This document shows positions 16,717 to 25,015 of a stretch of 64,000 nucleotides of DNA, piece after piece. Under the pieces are notes generated by a model. The model did no database searches. It was not told the origin of the DNA and worked only from the letters and a program-made list of their open reading frames with translations. Origin of the DNA: Cohnella cholangitidis (GTDB taxonomy: Bacteria; Bacillota; Bacilli; Paenibacillales; Paenibacillaceae); NCBI RefSeq assembly GCF_014107495.1, contig NZ_CP041969.1, positions 3,707,501 through 3,771,500 of the forward strand. The letters run 5' to 3'. The translations under genes were made by a program, and so were the position numbers. Each line of letters begins with the position of its first letter. Within the stretch, counting starts at the first letter, position 1.

Positions 16717-17268
16717 TTATTTGCTGTTCCAACTGGCCGAAACGGGAGAACTCTTGTTGCCTTTCGGATCCGACGGGGAGTAGGAAAATTTCATGGCGTT
16801 GAATGTTAATCGTATCGTTTCCTGTTCGTTGTTAAATTCATAACCGGTAACGTTAACCGCATTAAGATCGATCGTCAGCACCGTACTCGGGGCCTCGCCC
16901 CTGGTCGTAAGAACGAACTGGCCGCTTTTGATGTTCGTGCCGGATAATGCCGCTTGCAATAAAGGGGTGGATGCGGCATCCAAATTTTTCGTGACGGTAA
17001 ACGAGTCGACCGCGGCTCTTCCGGAACCGGATCCGCCGCCGTTTGCCGCTTTTGCGTTGTTCGACACTTCGAATTGCACGCCGGACAGAACGATCCAATT
17101 TTCATAATGCCTGGCCTTCGAATCCCCGGCAATGCCGTCCAATCTCAGATATGCGTCATGAGAAAGGGGGGGAGGCGCGTCGGAGCTGGATACGGCTGCT
17201 GACGCCACGCCGGATATCATCATGAACAGGCCGATGATAACGATCAGTTTGATTCTTAATTTTCGCAT
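16717..17268 (-). CDS. Secreted Hcp-like (type VI tube fold) protein
   Basis: A 183-aa protein with a clear Sec signal peptide (MRKLRIKLIVIIGLFMM, cleavage likely after VASAA). The rest follows the Hcp1 family pattern: AYLRLDGIAGDSK near the start, a WI-L-GVQFEVSN strand, a GRA/DSFTVTKNLDAASTPLLQA segment, then GTNIKSGQFVLTTRG and a final FNAMKFSYSP. In Proteobacteria Hcp forms the type VI secretion tube and is not made with a signal peptide. This is a monoderm and no other type VI gene is present, so this is an exported protein of the same fold with unknown role. ATG 17268 is preferred over GTG 17277, because that GTG is part of the SD AAGGGTGA. Confidence 0.75.
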   Translation of the reverse strand: MRKLRIKLIVIIGLFMMISGVASAAVSSSDAPPPLSHDAYLRLDGIAGDSKARHYENWIVLSGVQFEVSNNAKAANGGGSGSGRAAVDSFTVTKNLDAASTPLLQAALSGTNIKSGQFVLTTRGEAPSTVLTIDLNAVNVTGYEFNNEQETIRLTFNAMKFSYSPSDPKGNKSSPVSASWNSK

Positions 17269-17340
17269 AGGAATCACCCTTAATAGAAATTGATAGCCCT
17301 ACATCAATATTCTAAGCCAGGGTTCCATAGAACAAGTAGC

Positions 17341-18171
17341 CTACCTCGGCAAAGGGTATCTTTGCCGCAACAGCCGACACGACTCCTCGATCGTTGCGCG
17401 CTCCGGCAATCGGAGTGGATGAAACGAGGCAGCGGTTGCGTATTCCGGCAGCCGTTCCCGCAAATGCCGTATGATCGCTTCAGTGAAAGCTTCCGCTCCT
17501 TCAACGCCCGCAATGCCTCTCTCTTGCAAGCTAGTCATTACCTCGGGTCTAACGAACGGATAGTCATCGGGCTCCGTGCCGACACCCGCCCGATCGTAGA
17601 ATGCTTTGACCAGCTCCGCGCGTTCCGAGCCTGAGCCGTCCACAATGACGAAAGCCTGAATGATCATCGCCCGCACCTGCCTGCGTTGGGCGATTCCGCA
17701 AAACTTCAATCCGTCGACCCGAAGGTCGTAGTCGCCCGGACAATAGGAGCCCGCGACTTCCCCTCTCGTAACCTCGCAACCGTACGCGGACAAAGTCCGG
17801 CGAATCAAGGAATACATCCGCTCGAAATCGGCGTGGAAGCGCTGAGGGATCCGCGCGTCGATGGGCAGGATGAGGGACACGTTCACGACGCCTTGATCGA
17901 GAGGCACGGCCGCCCCGCCGGAATTGCGCAAGAGCACGGAGTACCCTTGGCGTTCCAACCATTTTACCGCGTCCGCCGCCCCGGGTAATCGGCTATCCTT
18001 CGAACCGATGACGAAGGCGCGCGGATGTCGCCAGAGGTGGCACGCCGCAGGTCCTCCGTTTCCCGTCTGTCTGCCTAACAGCTCGTCCAAGGCGAAAGAA
18101 TAGCCGACGTCTTCGGGAGCGGGTTCTCTTGTTCGATCTAGAATGTGCATATCTTTCAGCTCGAGATTCAT
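17341..18171 (-). CDS. lipL: Octanoyl-[GcvH]:protein N-octanoyltransferase LipL
   Basis: A BirA/LplA-fold amidotransferase (276 aa from ATG 18171; B. subtilis LipL is about 281). It transfers octanoyl groups from GcvH to the E2 subunits in lipoate assembly. The catalytic cysteine is in GSYCPGDYDL at residue 144, the position expected for LipL, and the substrate-lysine region KFCGIAQRR is present. The open frame extends upstream, but the added N terminus does not match the family. It is a stand-alone gene with divergent ZIP transporter. Confidence 0.85.
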   Translation of the reverse strand: MNLELKDMHILDRTREPAPEDVGYSFALDELLGRQTGNGGPAACHLWRHPRAFVIGSKDSRLPGAADAVKWLERQGYSVLLRNSGGAAVPLDQGVVNVSLILPIDARIPQRFHADFERMYSLIRRTLSAYGCEVTRGEVAGSYCPGDYDLRVDGLKFCGIAQRRQVRAMIIQAFVIVDGSGSERAELVKAFYDRAGVGTEPDDYPFVRPEVMTSLQERGIAGVEGAEAFTEAIIRHLRERLPEYATAASFHPLRLPERATIEESCRLLRQRYPLPR

Positions 18172-18330
18172 TATCGCCCATGCCTCGATTCGTATCATTG
18201 ATGCTCGCAAGGCAAGTATAACACTGAAAGGATGATCATACTTATCGTTCAAGCATTGCAATGGAAGGGAATACAAATTAGAATCAATTCATATGTCTAG
18301 CTTGTACAGTCATGAAGGGAGCACGTGAAC

Positions 18331-19062
18331 GTGGAGTCCGCTTTAATCGGAAGTATCATATCCGCTATGGCTACCGTACTGGGAGCCGCTCCTATATTTT
18401 TCATTAAGAAGCTGTCCGAGAAGTGGAAGGATATTCTCATTGCTTTCACGGCGGGTATCATGGTATCCGCTTCTACATTCGGGTTAATGCCGCAAGCGAT
18501 CAAGGAATCGGGCATCGTCGGCTTGACGCTCGGCATTTTGATCGGAATCGTCGTACTAGACCTGATCGAGAAAAATATCCCGCATATCGACGTCGAGAAC
18601 GATAGCCGCGTCAGTTCGTTCGACTCCAAGTCGCTCTTGGTCATCATAGCCCTGTTCATTCACAACATTCCCGAAGGGTTGAGCACCGGATTTAGTTATG
18701 CCAGCCAGAACGCGGGATTGGGACCGATGGTCGCGATCTCGATCGGAGCCCAGAACATGCCGGAGGGGCTTATCTTAGCCGTCTTCTTGATCAACTCGAA
18801 GGTCAGCAAGCTGAGGTCTTTCGCCATCGTGTTCCTGACGGGACTGATGGAAGCCGTATCCGCGATAATCGGCTATCTGACGGCCAGCAGCATTCAGAAT
18901 CTAATCGGGTTCGGCCTTGCTTTCGCGGCGGGCGCTATGCTGTTCATCGCTTACAAGGAACTTATTCCCGAGAGCCATGGACACGGCTATGAGCGGCCTT
19001 CCACGTATTCATTCATATTCGGAATGCTGATTATGGTTTATATTAGTCATTGGTTCGGGTAA
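18331..19062 (+). CDS. ZIP-family divalent metal transporter
   Basis: A membrane protein (243 aa) with about eight segments. The two metal-binding helices of ZIP transporters are clear: HNIPEGLSTG in helix IV and AQNMPEGLILAV in helix V. It likely imports zinc or iron. A GTG at 18331 sits nine bases after AAGGGAG (18315-18321); the in-frame GTG at 18325 is only three bases away. The family ZupT-like branch fits best. No Zur or Fur box could be identified with confidence. Confidence 0.88.
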   Translation: MESALIGSIISAMATVLGAAPIFFIKKLSEKWKDILIAFTAGIMVSASTFGLMPQAIKESGIVGLTLGILIGIVVLDLIEKNIPHIDVENDSRVSSFDSKSLLVIIALFIHNIPEGLSTGFSYASQNAGLGPMVAISIGAQNMPEGLILAVFLINSKVSKLRSFAIVFLTGLMEAVSAIIGYLTASSIQNLIGFGLAFAAGAMLFIAYKELIPESHGHGYERPSTYSFIFGMLIMVYISHWFG

Positions 19063-19097
19063 GGATGAAGCGGTAAACGGAGGGGGAGCGGCAAGCG

Positions 19098-19730
19098 ATG
19101 AATCTGTATCGACTCGAATCCAATCCGTGCGGCGTCGACCGGATGAAGCGGTTTCTGGAGGATAACTTCGTTAGCATCGGATATCCGGGGATCGGAGATT
19201 TAGAGGATGTCGGCGATAGCGAGCTGAAGGATCGGCTAACCAAAGTTTACAAATACGAGGGTCAGGAGCTTGCGGATCGCTTAAACGAGATCGCTGTTTT
19301 CGTGCATGCGATGCAAGACGGAGACTATGTGCTGGTGGTCGAAAACGATTCCGTCCATCTCGGAGACGTCGGCGATTATTATTACGTGGAAACGTCCGAT
19401 ACGATGGAGGACGGCTTGTGTCATCGGCGAGGCGTCACTTGGCTAAATCGCATTCCAAGTTCCGAATTGAACGATTACGTGCGGGAATGGCTGAGCTCCC
19501 CCGGAGCGATCGCGGAATTCGAGTACCCGTTGTCCTCGGCGCAGCTCGATGGCTGGGTATCGCCGAACCTCTCGGCACAATCGCAGATGCCAGTTGTTGC
19601 TGACCATCGAGTTCACGTCGATCGGGAGACGATCGAGGAAGCGTTGGAAATCTTAAAGCAAGCCTTGAGATGCGAGGATGCCGACAGGCGGGAGCGCGCC
19701 GCTGCGGCTATATTGCGGTATGCGAAGTAG
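19098..19730 (+). CDS. Protein with a putative modified-base-reader-like domain
   Basis: A 210-aa soluble protein. Residues 1-135 (MNLYRLESNPCG, then FVSIGYPGIGDLEDV, then GDYVLVV..VHLGDVGDYYYV and HRRGVTWL) resemble the N-terminal domain that occurs in some Mrr-type restriction proteins, where a beta-barrel is thought to sense DNA. The usual nuclease part is absent; the C-terminal 50 residues form a charged helix. No methylase or nuclease genes are adjacent. SD GGAGGGGG lies at 19080-19087, about ten bases ahead. The family match is from memory, and the function is unknown. Confidence 0.6.
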   Translation: MNLYRLESNPCGVDRMKRFLEDNFVSIGYPGIGDLEDVGDSELKDRLTKVYKYEGQELADRLNEIAVFVHAMQDGDYVLVVENDSVHLGDVGDYYYVETSDTMEDGLCHRRGVTWLNRIPSSELNDYVREWLSSPGAIAEFEYPLSSAQLDGWVSPNLSAQSQMPVVADHRVHVDRETIEEALEILKQALRCEDADRRERAAAAILRYAK

Positions 19731-19764
19731 TTAAAAAGGTTCAGCATTTGCGCGCTATTCGAAA

Positions 19765-20207
19765 TAGCGGCACGCGGTGCCGTTATTTCGAAACTAAACG
19801 CCCATTTTCCGCGTTAGCGGCACGCGGTGCCGTTATTTCGAAACTAAACGCCCATTTTCCGCGTTAGCGGCACGCGGTGCCGTTATTTCGAAACTAAACG
19901 CCCATTTTCCGCGTTAGCGGCACGCGGTGCCGTTATTTCGACTAAACGCCCATTTTCCGCGTTAGCGGCACGCGGTGCCGTTATTTCGACCCCCTAAGTT
20001 TGGACACGTCCAATTTCAGGTCCTCCGAGTTAGCGGCACGCAGGTGCCGTTATTCCGCAACAAGGCGGCGGCTCCTCCGAGTTAGCGGCACGCGGTGCCG
20101 TTATTCCGCAACAAGGCGGCGGCTCCTCCGAGTTAGCGGCACGCGGTGCCGTTATTCCGCGACAATGCGGCGGTTCCTCCGAGTTAGCGGCACGCGGTGC
20201 CGTTATT
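19765..20207. repeat. Nine-copy palindromic repeat array in two sub-families
   Basis: A 23-base core, TAGCGGCACGCGGTGCCGTTATT, occurs nine times, starting at 19765, 19815, 19865, 19915, 19963, 20031, 20083, 20134 and 20185. Each core contains the perfect hairpin CGGCAC-GCG-GTGCCG. The first four units carry a 25-27-base spacer ending CCCATTTTCCGCGT; units six to eight carry an unrelated spacer with GGCGGCGGCTCCTCCGAGT; unit five is a hybrid with its own insert. Spacers within a sub-family are nearly identical, so this is tandem duplication and not CRISPR. No gene is encoded here. Confidence 0.9.
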
Positions 20208-20216
20208 CCATATGAA

Positions 20217-20271
20217 CAGGGTGTCCCTGAATAGGACACAGGGTGTCCCTGAATAGGACACCCTGTTTTTT
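20217..20271 (+). terminator. Duplicated 22-bp unit forming a terminator hairpin
   Basis: A 22-bp unit is present twice in tandem (20217-20238 and 20239-20260). The second copy forms CAGGGTGTCC/GGACACCCTG with six following T's on the + strand. It lies just downstream of the stop of the minus-strand XRE gene and may isolate it from the array. Confidence 0.7.
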
Positions 20272-20273
20272 AC

Positions 20274-20636
20274 TTATTTGTCGGTCGAATATTTCTCGTT
20301 CTCTCCCAAGATCTCCCGGACAACGTTCCGCACCATTCTCACTTGGCCAGGTTTCTGATACCTCAGCGTAGATACGATCTCTTGCAAATCCTTTTCGGAT
20401 TCCGTACGTTTTTCTTCCTCGTCTATGTAAGTAAACAATTGGGATAGGCTAACGTCCAGCGCGGTAGCGATCTTGGAGAGATTAAGAAGCGAGATGTTTT
20501 TCTCTCCTCTTTCGATTTGGCCTATATAGGAATAATGGAAGCCCCCTTTTTCCCCGAGCAGCTCCTGAGACATTTCCCGTTCTTTGCGCAACGAGCGAAT
20601 CCGTTGGCCGACCAGCTTAAGAATATCGTTATCCAT
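20274..20636 (-). CDS. XRE-family transcriptional regulator
   Basis: A 120-aa DNA-binding protein. The helix-turn-helix spans about residues 8-63 (VGQRIRSLRKEREMSQELL ... YIGQIERGEKNISL), of the SinR/xre type, followed by a short acidic helix. ATG 20636 has AGAGGTG about seven bases ahead. It is divergent from a LytTR gene; TATAAT boxes at 20713-20718 (minus) and 20743-20748 (plus) lie close enough for one bound repressor to affect both genes. Confidence 0.88.
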   Translation of the reverse strand: MDNDILKLVGQRIRSLRKEREMSQELLGEKGGFHYSYIGQIERGEKNISLLNLSKIATALDVSLSQLFTYIDEEEKRTESEKDLQEIVSTLRYQKPGQVRMVRNVVREILGENEKYSTDK

Positions 20637-20848
20637 TGTCCACACCTCTTTGATTAAAGTGTAGAGAAGAGGCATGAAGGAATGAATGCGCCGATAAGTA
20701 CAATAAACGATTATTATAGTATTCATTAATATCATTTAAAGCTATAATTAAGACGTTGGATACTTATCTGAGTCTAATATCCTATCTATCCGTATCATTT
20801 CCGGCCAAGCCGAATGTATACATCCTACATGCGAATGAGGGAAAAACG

Positions 20849-21199
20849 ATGTTGCTGCCTCTGCTGAACTCGAACGGGGAACATAGAATGCTGGACGTGC
20901 GGGAAATCGTCTATTTGCAGACGAACGGCGCGGGGGAATTAACGATCTACTCTTATGACGACGAGTATAAGATCATCTCCATGGTCAAGGACTTGTCGAT
21001 TCTGCTCCAAGATTCGGGATTCATCCGTACGGATCGGGGAACGGTCGTCAACATGGAGAGCATCGAATCGTTCGACGGCATCTTGAATATCGTAAAGCTG
21101 CGAACGAGCAACGGAGAGGTTATCGCGCCCGTGTCCCACAAAATGCAAAAGCAAATCAAAGCTTATCTAAAGGGCGTTAGAGGAGCAAGTCGGGAGTAG
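20849..21199 (+). CDS. LytTR-domain DNA-binding protein
   Basis: A 116-aa protein that consists of little more than a LytTR domain: REIVYLQTNGAGELTIYSYDDEY at the start, an FIRTDRGTVVNMESIESFD segment and HKMQKQIKAYL at the end. There is no receiver domain, so it would act as a simple DNA-binding regulator. ATG 20849 follows GAGGG with seven bases spacing; the frame extends upstream but that part looks non-coding. Such proteins often control peptide, bacteriocin or competence genes. Confidence 0.82.
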   Translation: MLLPLLNSNGEHRMLDVREIVYLQTNGAGELTIYSYDDEYKIISMVKDLSILLQDSGFIRTDRGTVVNMESIESFDGILNIVKLRTSNGEVIAPVSHKMQKQIKAYLKGVRGASRE

Positions 21200-21295
21200 G
21201 GGAGTAAAAATCATTGTTCGCAAAATAGGTTTAAACGCTGCGATAGATGCCCATTCTAGTAAAGGAATCTAATCTACTAGAATCAGGTGATCGGA

Positions 21296-21574
21296 ATGCT
21301 CTTATTAGGATTAGCGGGAGTATTGACTTCGATAGCATGCGCGGTAACGGTAGGCACGGGAATGATATCCGGCATCGGCAAGGCGCTGACCGTGGTAGTT
21401 GCGGCAATCGGAATTACCCTTGGCGCCACGGTCGGGACGGTCGTGGCAAGTACGGGAGCAACGACGCTGTCGACGGGGTCGATCGGAATCATGGTCGGCT
21501 CGTTAACGGTAATAGCAGGAAACGTCGCCGTTCGCAGGCTGATCAAGAAAGCTAATGTTCAAAGGCACTACTAA
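21296..21574 (+). CDS. Small Gly/Ala/Thr-rich hydrophobic membrane protein
   Basis: A 92-aa protein with two or three hydrophobic helices rich in Gly, Ala, Thr and Val (LLLGLAGVLTSIACAV, VVVAAIGITLGATVGTVVA) and a basic tail (RRLIKKANVQRHY). ATG 21296 follows AGGTGAT with five bases spacing. It lies 96 bases after the LytTR gene and ends at its own terminator. The composition is shared by some small membrane proteins and by circular-bacteriocin precursors, but no modification or immunity gene is present. I do not recognise a family. Confidence 0.6.
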   Translation: MLLLGLAGVLTSIACAVTVGTGMISGIGKALTVVVAAIGITLGATVGTVVASTGATTLSTGSIGIMVGSLTVIAGNVAVRRLIKKANVQRHY

Positions 21575-21591
21575 TCGAAATAGATGGTAAA

Positions 21592-21629
21592 AAGACATTC
21601 ACCGCAATGGAGGGCGAATGTCTTTTTTA
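21592..21629 (+). terminator. Terminator after the small hydrophobic protein
   Basis: AAGACATTC and GAATGTCTT form a nine-bp stem followed by T's. The hairpin also serves the 3' end of the convergent quinone reductase gene. Confidence 0.8.
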
Positions 21630-21632
21630 TGA

Positions 21633-22544
21633 TTAGCCGATGGAGAGGACGACCTTCCCTCGGCCGTGTCCTTTCTCGACCTCTCTATGGGCGTCCGCGG
21701 CGTGGGACAAGGGAAAAGTTTGTCTGATGTGGATTTGCAGCTCGCCTCGGGAATGCAGATCAGCCAATTGCGCAAGCCGTACGGCCGACCGTTGGCTGCG
21801 GATCACGCGCAGACCGAGTCGCGCCGCTTGTTCGAAAGCGACGATCGTGCCGATGCGATCCTTGTCGCCGACAAGTTCCAGCGAAGCTTGCAGGGCATCG
21901 CCGCCGGCTGCATCCAGCGCGGCATGAACGCCGTTCGGGGCGAGCGAGCGCACTCTATCGGCCAACCCTTCGCCATAAGTTGCGGGAATCGCTCCGAGCG
22001 ACCTGAGGTAGTCGTGGTTGCGCTCGCTGGCGGTGCCGATGACCGTCGCCCCATAGAATCGGGCCAGTTGTACCGCGACAGAGCCGACTCCGCCGGCCGC
22101 GGCGTGAATCAACACCGTATCGCCCTTGCCGACTCGTAATTCCTGCAACGCCGTATGAGCGGTTTGCCCTGAGGCGGACAACGAACCGGCTGCTTCCCAA
22201 GTCGTGCCATGCGGCTTCGTTATAATCTGGTCAACGCTAACGACGACGAACTCGGCGTAACAATTCAGCATTCGGTAGCCGAGAACCTCGTCGCCGACGG
22301 CAAAGCCGCCGACGCCTTCCCCGATCTGATCGATTACCCCCGCGAACTCGTTGCCCGGAATCTGAGGGAAACTCACCGTCGCTCCGGGCGGTACCCAGCC
22401 GGTCCGGACCGACACGTCGGCAGGCTGCACTCCGGCTGCTTTGACTTGAACCCTCACTTGTCCGGCGTCCGCTTGGGGGGCTTCGAAGTCCATGAGCTTT
22501 AATACGTCAGGCGGACCATAAGAAGTAAAAGCCGCTGCTTTCAT
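21633..22544 (-). CDS. Zinc-free medium-chain quinone reductase-like oxidoreductase
   Basis: An NADPH-dependent oxidoreductase (303 aa) of the QOR type. The GroES-like part has PGNEFAGVIDQIG, the nucleotide loop is HAAAGGVGSVAVQLAR, and zinc-binding cysteines are absent. Its start overlaps the MFS stop by four bases (ATGA), so the two are coupled. It probably reduces a quinone or an electrophilic compound that the transporter also handles. Confidence 0.86.
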   Translation of the reverse strand: MKAAAFTSYGPPDVLKLMDFEAPQADAGQVRVQVKAAGVQPADVSVRTGWVPPGATVSFPQIPGNEFAGVIDQIGEGVGGFAVGDEVLGYRMLNCYAEFVVVSVDQIITKPHGTTWEAAGSLSASGQTAHTALQELRVGKGDTVLIHAAAGGVGSVAVQLARFYGATVIGTASERNHDYLRSLGAIPATYGEGLADRVRSLAPNGVHAALDAAGGDALQASLELVGDKDRIGTIVAFEQAARLGLRVIRSQRSAVRLAQLADLHSRGELQIHIRQTFPLSHAADAHREVEKGHGRGKVVLSIG

Positions 22545-23932
22545 ATCGCCTCACCGATCCCTTCGCTTGCTTTTCTTTTTCGAGCCGTTCTTCCGAATTG
22601 AAAGATATAGAGCAGGAGTATGCCTACATGCGTTAACGCCAGAACGAGATAAATATTGCCGTACGCGGACGCTTCCGTAACCGAATTCAACGGATTCCAA
22701 TTCCGGCCCGCGCCTTGGTCGACTGCCTTGCTGTAGAGGCTTGCCGATACGGCGCCGGCAATAAAGTTAAGCATACCTAGCAGTCCCATGCCGACTCCGC
22801 TCTGTTCCGCAGGCAACGTTCGGGAAATCGCGTTGGACAAGGCGATGTAGAGGAACGATTGCCCGACATTGCCGAAGATAAGGAACAGAGCGACGAGAAT
22901 CGGCGAGACTCCGGGGAATGAAGATAATAGAGCGAAACAGACCAATAAGAGCGAAGAAGCCGAATAGAAGAGAAAAGGATTGCCTTTCTTATCCGCCAGA
23001 TAACCGGCTTTTCTGCCTAAGATCGCGGTCATGACCGCAGCCGGAACCATCGCGATGCCGACCAGTCCGGGAGCCAGATGATAGACTTGGGTCAACAGCT
23101 GCGGACTCAGAAAAGCGAGCGAGTAGCCGATGCCCGTAGCTGCAAAAGCGATGGCGAGCCCAAGAGAATACCCTTTGCTACCGAATAGGTCCGGTTTAAT
23201 AAAAGGCTCCTTCGCCGATCGGATTCTCGCCACGAACAACGCGAACGTGAGCAGGCAGCCGGCGGCAGGCATCATCGCCCCGTTCGTGATCGCGAGCAGC
23301 AATAAAGCGACGGTGCCTGCGAGCAATCCTCCTCCGATCCAATCGATCTTCACGGATTTGACGCGTTCGTCGCGCAAATATTTACGGTAATAAGGCAATG
23401 CGAGCAACGTGAGGATCGGCATGCAGAACAACCAGCGCCAATGAACGACGCTCACCACGAGAGACGCGACCGCAGGGCCTATCGCGCTTCCGATGGCGAG
23501 TCCCGTCATCGAGATCCCCAATGCTCGCCCCCGGCTTTCCTGCGGAAAATAACGAACCGGAATAATCCCGGCCGTTGCGGGAATAACGGCCGCTCCGACG
23601 GCCTGAACCATTCTACCTAGAAGAACCATCCAATATTCCTGCGCGCCCAATCCGACCAGCGAGCCTAAGGCGAACAGGACAAGTCCGAACGTGAGCAAGT
23701 TTTTGAGCTTGTAGACGTCGGCCAATTTCCCGTAGATGACGGTTCCGATGGCATAGATCAACAGAAAAGCGGAAGAGACCCAGCTGACTTGAGCGAACGA
23801 CAGATTGAATTCCTGGCGGATCTCGGGCAATACGATATTGAACACAGTCGCGCTCATGACCGACAGGACAAGCGTAAAGGCAAGGATACGGATCAATTTC
23901 TCTCCCGCCGGCGAATCGACTCGGGTTTCCAT
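22541..23932 (-). CDS. MFS drug exporter, 14-helix DHA2/TetL type
   Basis: A proton-driven efflux protein (463 aa). The motif A loop is AIGTVIYGKLADVYKLKNLL, and motif C-like glycine repeats follow in helix 5 (TGLAIGSAIGPAVA). The length and the C-terminal layout fit TetA(L)-like exporters. SD AAGGAGG stands about eight bases ahead of ATG 23932. A LysR gene is divergent, which suggests induced export of an aromatic or drug-like compound. Confidence 0.85.
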   Translation of the reverse strand: METRVDSPAGEKLIRILAFTLVLSVMSATVFNIVLPEIRQEFNLSFAQVSWVSSAFLLIYAIGTVIYGKLADVYKLKNLLTFGLVLFALGSLVGLGAQEYWMVLLGRMVQAVGAAVIPATAGIIPVRYFPQESRGRALGISMTGLAIGSAIGPAVASLVVSVVHWRWLFCMPILTLLALPYYRKYLRDERVKSVKIDWIGGGLLAGTVALLLLAITNGAMMPAAGCLLTFALFVARIRSAKEPFIKPDLFGSKGYSLGLAIAFAATGIGYSLAFLSPQLLTQVYHLAPGLVGIAMVPAAVMTAILGRKAGYLADKKGNPFLFYSASSLLLVCFALLSSFPGVSPILVALFLIFGNVGQSFLYIALSNAISRTLPAEQSGVGMGLLGMLNFIAGAVSASLYSKAVDQGAGRNWNPLNSVTEASAYGNIYLVLALTHVGILLLYIFQFGRTARKRKASEGIGEAI

Positions 23933-24021
23933 GTAGCGAACCTCCTTTGCAAGCCTTCAACCCGGGAAGGCAATTGTTTCCTTGCAAGGAGTATTTTATA
24001 ATGAACTGCAAATAAACAAAA

Positions 24022-24046
24022 ATATATCTTATTTCATATGATATAT
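24022..24046. promoter_or_regulatory. Candidate LysR operator in divergent promoter region
   Basis: ATATATC and GATATAT form an inverted repeat with an 11-base centre, midway in the 146-base gap between the MFS and LysR genes. Spacing and location fit an autoregulatory LysR box (T-N11-A within ATC-N9-GAT). No separate promoter was fixed. Confidence 0.5.
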
Positions 24047-24078
24047 ATACTCTGGTATATAAGTGAGGAGTGAGTGGC

Positions 24079-24999
24079 ATGGAACTTCTGCAATTGCAGT
24101 ATTTTCGCACGGTCGCGAAATTGGAGCACATGACGAAAGCCGCTCAGGAGCTTCGCATCGCTCAGCCCGCTCTTAGCAAAACGATAGCCCGGTTGGAGGA
24201 GGACGTGGGGGTGCCGTTGTTCGATCGCCACGGCAGGCAGATCAGGCTGAATACGTTCGGCAAAGCCTTCTTGGACAAAGTGGACGCGGCGCTTACCCTT
24301 CTGGACGAGGGGAAAAAAGAAGTCTCCGAGCTTGCCGGAATGGAGCACGGAAGCATTCATCTGGCGACATCGACATTGGACCGGTTGACGGAGCCGCTGG
24401 GAGAGTTCGTCGCGCTTCATCCCGAAGTCAAGTTTCGGATTACCCAGGCATCCATGGAACGGATGGCGCAGCTAGTCGAAACCGGCGACGTCGACGTCGG
24501 CTTCACGGCGATGCCGGTCGAGTATCCGGGAATTCGTTCGATAACCGTGCTGAACGAGGACGTCTATTTGGCCGTTCCTCCGGGTCACCGATTGGCGGAT
24601 CGCGACAGCGTCCGCTTAAGCGAGTTAGCCGATGAACCGTTCGTAGGCTATACGGAAGGGTTTCCTTTTCAGCAAATGAACGATAAGTTTTTCCGCAACG
24701 CGGGGTTCGCGCCGAATTTCGTTTGCCGGGTAGAAGAGCCTGCCGCCATTGCCAGTCTTGTCCGCGCTGGACTGGGCGTCGCGCTCGTCGGCAATTGCGG
24801 CGGCCCGAATACGAAGCTTGATCTTCTTACGATCGAGGATCCGGCATGTCAACGACAGTTCCGGATCATCTGGCACGAGAAACGTTACCTTTCCTTGGCG
24901 GCCCGTACGTTTCGGGACTTTATCGTCCGGTATTTCGCGGAGAGGGAGAGAACGGCACAACAAAGAAACCCGTCGGTTCTAGTCCCGACAGGTTCCTGA
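24079..24999 (+). CDS. LysR-family transcriptional regulator
   Basis: A 306-aa regulator with the N-terminal winged helix (LLQLQYFRTVAKLEHMTKAAQELRIAQPALSKTI) and a periplasmic-binding-like effector domain (HGSIHLATS to the end). ATG 24079 is eight bases after GTGAGGAG. Divergent arrangement with the MFS/quinone reductase pair implies that it controls them. It ends a few bases from the convergent SNF2 gene. Confidence 0.9.
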   Translation: MELLQLQYFRTVAKLEHMTKAAQELRIAQPALSKTIARLEEDVGVPLFDRHGRQIRLNTFGKAFLDKVDAALTLLDEGKKEVSELAGMEHGSIHLATSTLDRLTEPLGEFVALHPEVKFRITQASMERMAQLVETGDVDVGFTAMPVEYPGIRSITVLNEDVYLAVPPGHRLADRDSVRLSELADEPFVGYTEGFPFQQMNDKFFRNAGFAPNFVCRVEEPAAIASLVRAGLGVALVGNCGGPNTKLDLLTIEDPACQRQFRIIWHEKRYLSLAARTFRDFIVRYFAERERTAQQRNPSVLVPTGS

Positions 25000-25015
25000 A
25001 TGATTGCCGCGCACG

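Noticed and set aside
16717..17268. Part of a type VI secretion system
   Set aside because: No sheath, VgrG, baseplate or membrane-complex genes are present, and the protein carries a signal peptide.
19765..20207. CRISPR array
   Set aside because: The repeat units have regular spacing, but the spacers are nearly identical within each sub-family and no cas genes are present.
20000..20215. Repeat-containing protein encoded by the array
   Set aside because: The frame merely translates the palindromic units; no SD and no conserved start.
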